A stretch of DNA of 64,000 nt from NCBI GenBank assembly GCA_005502915.1, contig SCMT01000003.1, forward strand, positions 186,001-250,000, written 5' to 3'. Within the stretch, counting starts at the first letter, position 1. Each line of letters starts with the position of its first letter. The notes under the pieces are model-generated. The model did no database searches, was not told where the DNA came from, and worked only from the letters and a program-made list of their open reading frames with translations. The stretch is from Lysobacteraceae bacterium 2PB. GTDB lineage: Bacteria > Pseudomonadota > Gammaproteobacteria > Xanthomonadales > Xanthomonadaceae. Both the position numbers and the translations under genes were made by a program. Of the stretch, positions 63,401 to 64,000 are shown piece after piece.

Positions 63401-64000
63401 GGATGCGCGGCGTCACTTCGGCGGGATCGCTGCTCAGCGCGCGCGCGGCGAAATCGCCCTCGTCCTCGCCCGCTGCCGCAGCCGCCGTTTCGGTCGCGGC
63501 TGCCTGCTTCGCCGATGCCTCCGGCTGGACGGCGGCGACGCGATCGAGCGCATTGCGCGTCATGACCGGCGCGCGATCGATCTTGCCGGTCACGACGCGA
63601 CGCACGCTGTCGGGATCCAGCGGTTTGAAGCGGCCGTTGAATTCCTGGTCCTTGATCGATTCGGCGAGCGAACGCGCGGCCGCCAGCATCGCCTCGGGCT
63701 GGTTGCCGATGCGCGCGCCGTGGAGGACATTGGCACGCTCGCGGAAGGCGACCATGCGCGCGACGATCTCGCGCTCGCCGTCACCGTGCAGGCTGCGCAT
63801 CTCGTAGGGCATGTCCTCGAGCGCTTCGCGCTTTTCGGGCGTCGGGGCACCGAAGAGGTATTCGATCGGCCCCAGCGCGACCACTGCCTGTCCCAGCGCG
63901 TCGGCCAGCGCCAGCAGTTCCTCGCGTGGCGCGTTCGCGGCATCGGCCGTGCGCAGCGCGTGCGCGGCGCGCGCGACTTGCCCGAAGCGACGGGCCGCAT
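57432..64000 (-). CDS. RHS-repeat polymorphic toxin with transglutaminase-like domain, 5'-truncated by the window edge
   Basis: The frame is open from 57432 to the right edge (at least 2189 codons), so the true start is outside. Numbered from the in-frame GTG at 63884: a transglutaminase-fold domain near 165-300; a region with hydrophobic, probably membrane-spanning helices near 790-840; a Gly-rich linker near 890-920; a DUF6531-like start of the RHS shell (NPVSVDAG, FERNYRSYLP); many YD repeats; and the RHS core end GRYVQSDPIGL. About 110 residues follow the core and form the variable toxin tip, Lys-rich with several Cys and His; I do not recognise its activity. The tip and the two downstream genes are AT-richer than the shell, as expected for exchanged tips. 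Possible delivery routes are T6SS or another; none is encoded here. Confidence 0.9.
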   Translation of the reverse strand, partial: AARRFGQVARAAHALRTADAANAPREELLALADALGQAVVALGPIEYLFGAPTPEKREALEDMPYEMRSLHGDGEREIVARMVAFRERANVLHGARIGNQPEAMLAAARSLAESIKDQEFNGRFKPLDPDSVRRVVTGKIDRAPVMTRNALDRVAAVQPEASAKQAAATETAAAAAGEDEGDFAARALSSDPAEVTPRIQALAEQLGRSPIRIHNWVHDNIRFTPTYGVLRGAEQTLIARQGNAYDTNVLLAALLKASGYSTRYVYGTVQVPIAQMQNWLSNARTGDDALDLMLMGGIPAQYLTSGGRISAIRFEHLWLEVHVDFIPSRGAIERTPDTWVPLDGSFKQHAYGTPMSLLQATGWNPATALQRVVDGAVRGDDGSITGMDLNDYSTSLDAYLDRAAAHIDANAPDAKPDDVFGAQTIIPLNDEVLAGTLPYRVIARGTPQDVVPDRLKNHIVVNRFDTRTDYALESPSMTVRLPTHSLGGHSIVVGYEAATQAQRDTLLDYAARNLASLSLSAFSVRPVLRVGDEIVGTGGYAAMGTMQMWTAGIVDPHGRGSFGAEPHEYAAGSHISFTPNLGGVTREQLSELVEPLPDTVTLPVAQGLHLAGMQYWFMSDMQGDLSAKGWGGSFLRRPSVGAFAIPLQVTYFFGIPRTGLFTGQSTDIKSDNIAVANSDPEKRRLMIVQYGAQASFNESLTWDLLLSGQPGYGMSATSMLLRANELRVPIHIITRDNLSAIMPKLQLSADAESEIAQSVSAGLVAIVPEREYKDNRQAGAGYVILDPESGAGLYRIDGGLNGAITVGCIAKAVSLELLCRSKMVKILTRRIARWGARMLAGLTVAAVLGPVALPAIAVVSAVLWTIEIIMTAMEVMNWVRMVMNGIENLTPEELAELGISALDAAICNYNPPCFGGGGFGGGGGGFGGGFGGGRPGRGNPVSVDAGVKYQTETDYVGAGVFPLVFERNYRSYLPNGSVLGHKWTNRYLTRVKLAPDADPTKRPEAVLVARGDGALFQFVYRNGAYVAPVDVPERLERQTDLLGRTSGWVYVNIDDETETYDEEGKLLRIRNRAGVEQVLAYNDADQLVRVTDDAGRSLRFEYDPVTTQMVRMIDPLDRVYTYEYSEYGSLVKVNYPGNLSREYHYEMPGRGSLLTGITDERGVRYVTWRYDYQNRAIESTYAGGANRYTFSFGDKRTVVTDPYGASSTFLFRQIQDTNYATSTSQPCSGCGAGSVSTSEFNGNGDPSWERDHNGNLTTFSYNARRLLTQVTQASGSPEAQTRSATWHPTWRLPTRINEPAASSGSMVTDYAYNAQGLVETKTVTADGQSRVWRYTYNARGQVLTEDGPRMDVVDVTRYAYDDAGNLASVTDPNNLVTRYTQYDAAGKLLTRVDPNGTTTLYGYDERDRLRTVTVVPAGQSTGETTVYLYDGAGNLTRMQLPDGSAMTYDYDDAGRLTRISDSLGNRIVYTLNAAGDRVKEESFDPQDRLAQTMIRTINHLGRLIELKGADADDVTRFGYDTHGNETSVQSPVHAQAARSEYDPLHRLKASIDPLDGRVGYRYDAQDNLREVTDPRGLKTGYTYNGFNELLSLASPDTGIAQHRYDAAGNLVQRTDSRNVVANYSYDAANRLLRIVYPDETLDYAYDEVAGGAGAKGRLTTMSDGSGRTRYVYDAQGRVTAKVQQLGADDNAAARKTMGMAYANGLPSAMQLPSGATVAYRYASDGRIRELLVNGQVIVSEVDHFLFDGPSGWTTPAGRYQRTFDLDGRITGHTRGSRSVALQYDAAGRITALGDWTYDYDDQDRLVSADGPQALRWSYDATGNRTQQTDGAGTSDYTIEATSNRLSAVSGAARQYDAAGNTTSADGKTFVYNGRNRMAEVRQGPTVLARYAYNAIGERVCVALQGGTCPTSSSAGSNYRQYVYDDAGHLLGEYDSTGRLIAEHVWIDDTPVAVLAPASTVATHGGLVVGDVAVYFVHPDHLDTPRAIVNAAGAEVWIWDSAPFGDTAANQNPSGQGVFAYSLRFPGQQFDAASGLHYNYFRDYEAASGRYVQSDPIGLIASLSTYDYAGSEPLSFSDSAGLMQGMRDRWCDLMNDPLIPSSVRGWLKNQCKRPKKDFKAPPGLDLRHRFGCPSECGFGYEYADPKWTADHQGIEHRYYRKRGGKWTVKKPKPCKKKRALDLPPRGALP

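Overview
The window is GC-rich DNA, dense with genes, probably from a gammaproteobacterium of the Lysobacter/Luteimonas (Xanthomonadaceae/Lysobacteraceae) kind. That placement is inferred from base composition and gene content only. Most of it is one biosynthetic gene cluster.

(1) Positions 1-36805, minus strand: four giant PKS genes, read right to left, here called A (25847-36805), B (16251-25850), C (2916-16070) and D (2919 to beyond the left edge). No acyltransferase domain is visible in any module, so this is a trans-AT type I PKS. The reconstructed order is A: [MT-ACP-ACP][KS1-DH*-crotonase x3-ACPb-ACPb][KS2-DH ; B: KR-ACP][KS3-DH*-crotonase x2-ACPb-ACPb][KS4 ; C: DH-KR-ACP][KS5-DH remnant-ACPb-ACPb][KS6-KR-ACP][KS7-DH ; D: DH-KR-ACP][KS8... 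. ACPb marks carrier domains with the Trp six residues after the modified Ser that is typical of beta-branching. The trans-AT, the HMG-synthase cassette and the chain-release domain are not in the window and are probably to the left.

(2) 36806-39824: a control and accessory region. It holds an approximately 800-bp divergent intergenic region with a Fur-box-like palindrome, an Sfp-type phosphopantetheinyl transferase, a convergent metallophosphoesterase and a promoter region.

(3) 39825-55380, plus strand: a tightly packed, probably single operon. Its genes are a fused aminodeoxychorismate synthase (PabA-PabB); a reductase-ligase fusion; a second AMP-forming ligase; a PaaA-like diiron protein; a condensation-fold acyltransferase; an RND/MMPL exporter, a LolA-like periplasmic protein and an outer-membrane barrel-like protein; aminodeoxychorismate lyase (PabC); a heme-oxygenase-like diiron oxidase; and a cupin. 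Read together, these suggest that a chorismate-derived 4-aminobenzoate unit is made, activated, probably oxidised, joined to the PKS chain and sent to the outer membrane. The alternation of beta-branching modules with KS-DH-KR modules predicts a polyene with a methyl about every fourth carbon, as in isoprenoids. The product is not known to me; this prediction is inference.

(4) 55541-55996 is a small acidic lipoprotein closed by a strong terminator. From 56309 to the right edge (minus strand) lies an unrelated polymorphic-toxin locus: a very large RHS protein with an exchangeable AT-richer C-terminal tip, an overlapping SMI1/KNR4-like immunity gene and one further unknown gene.
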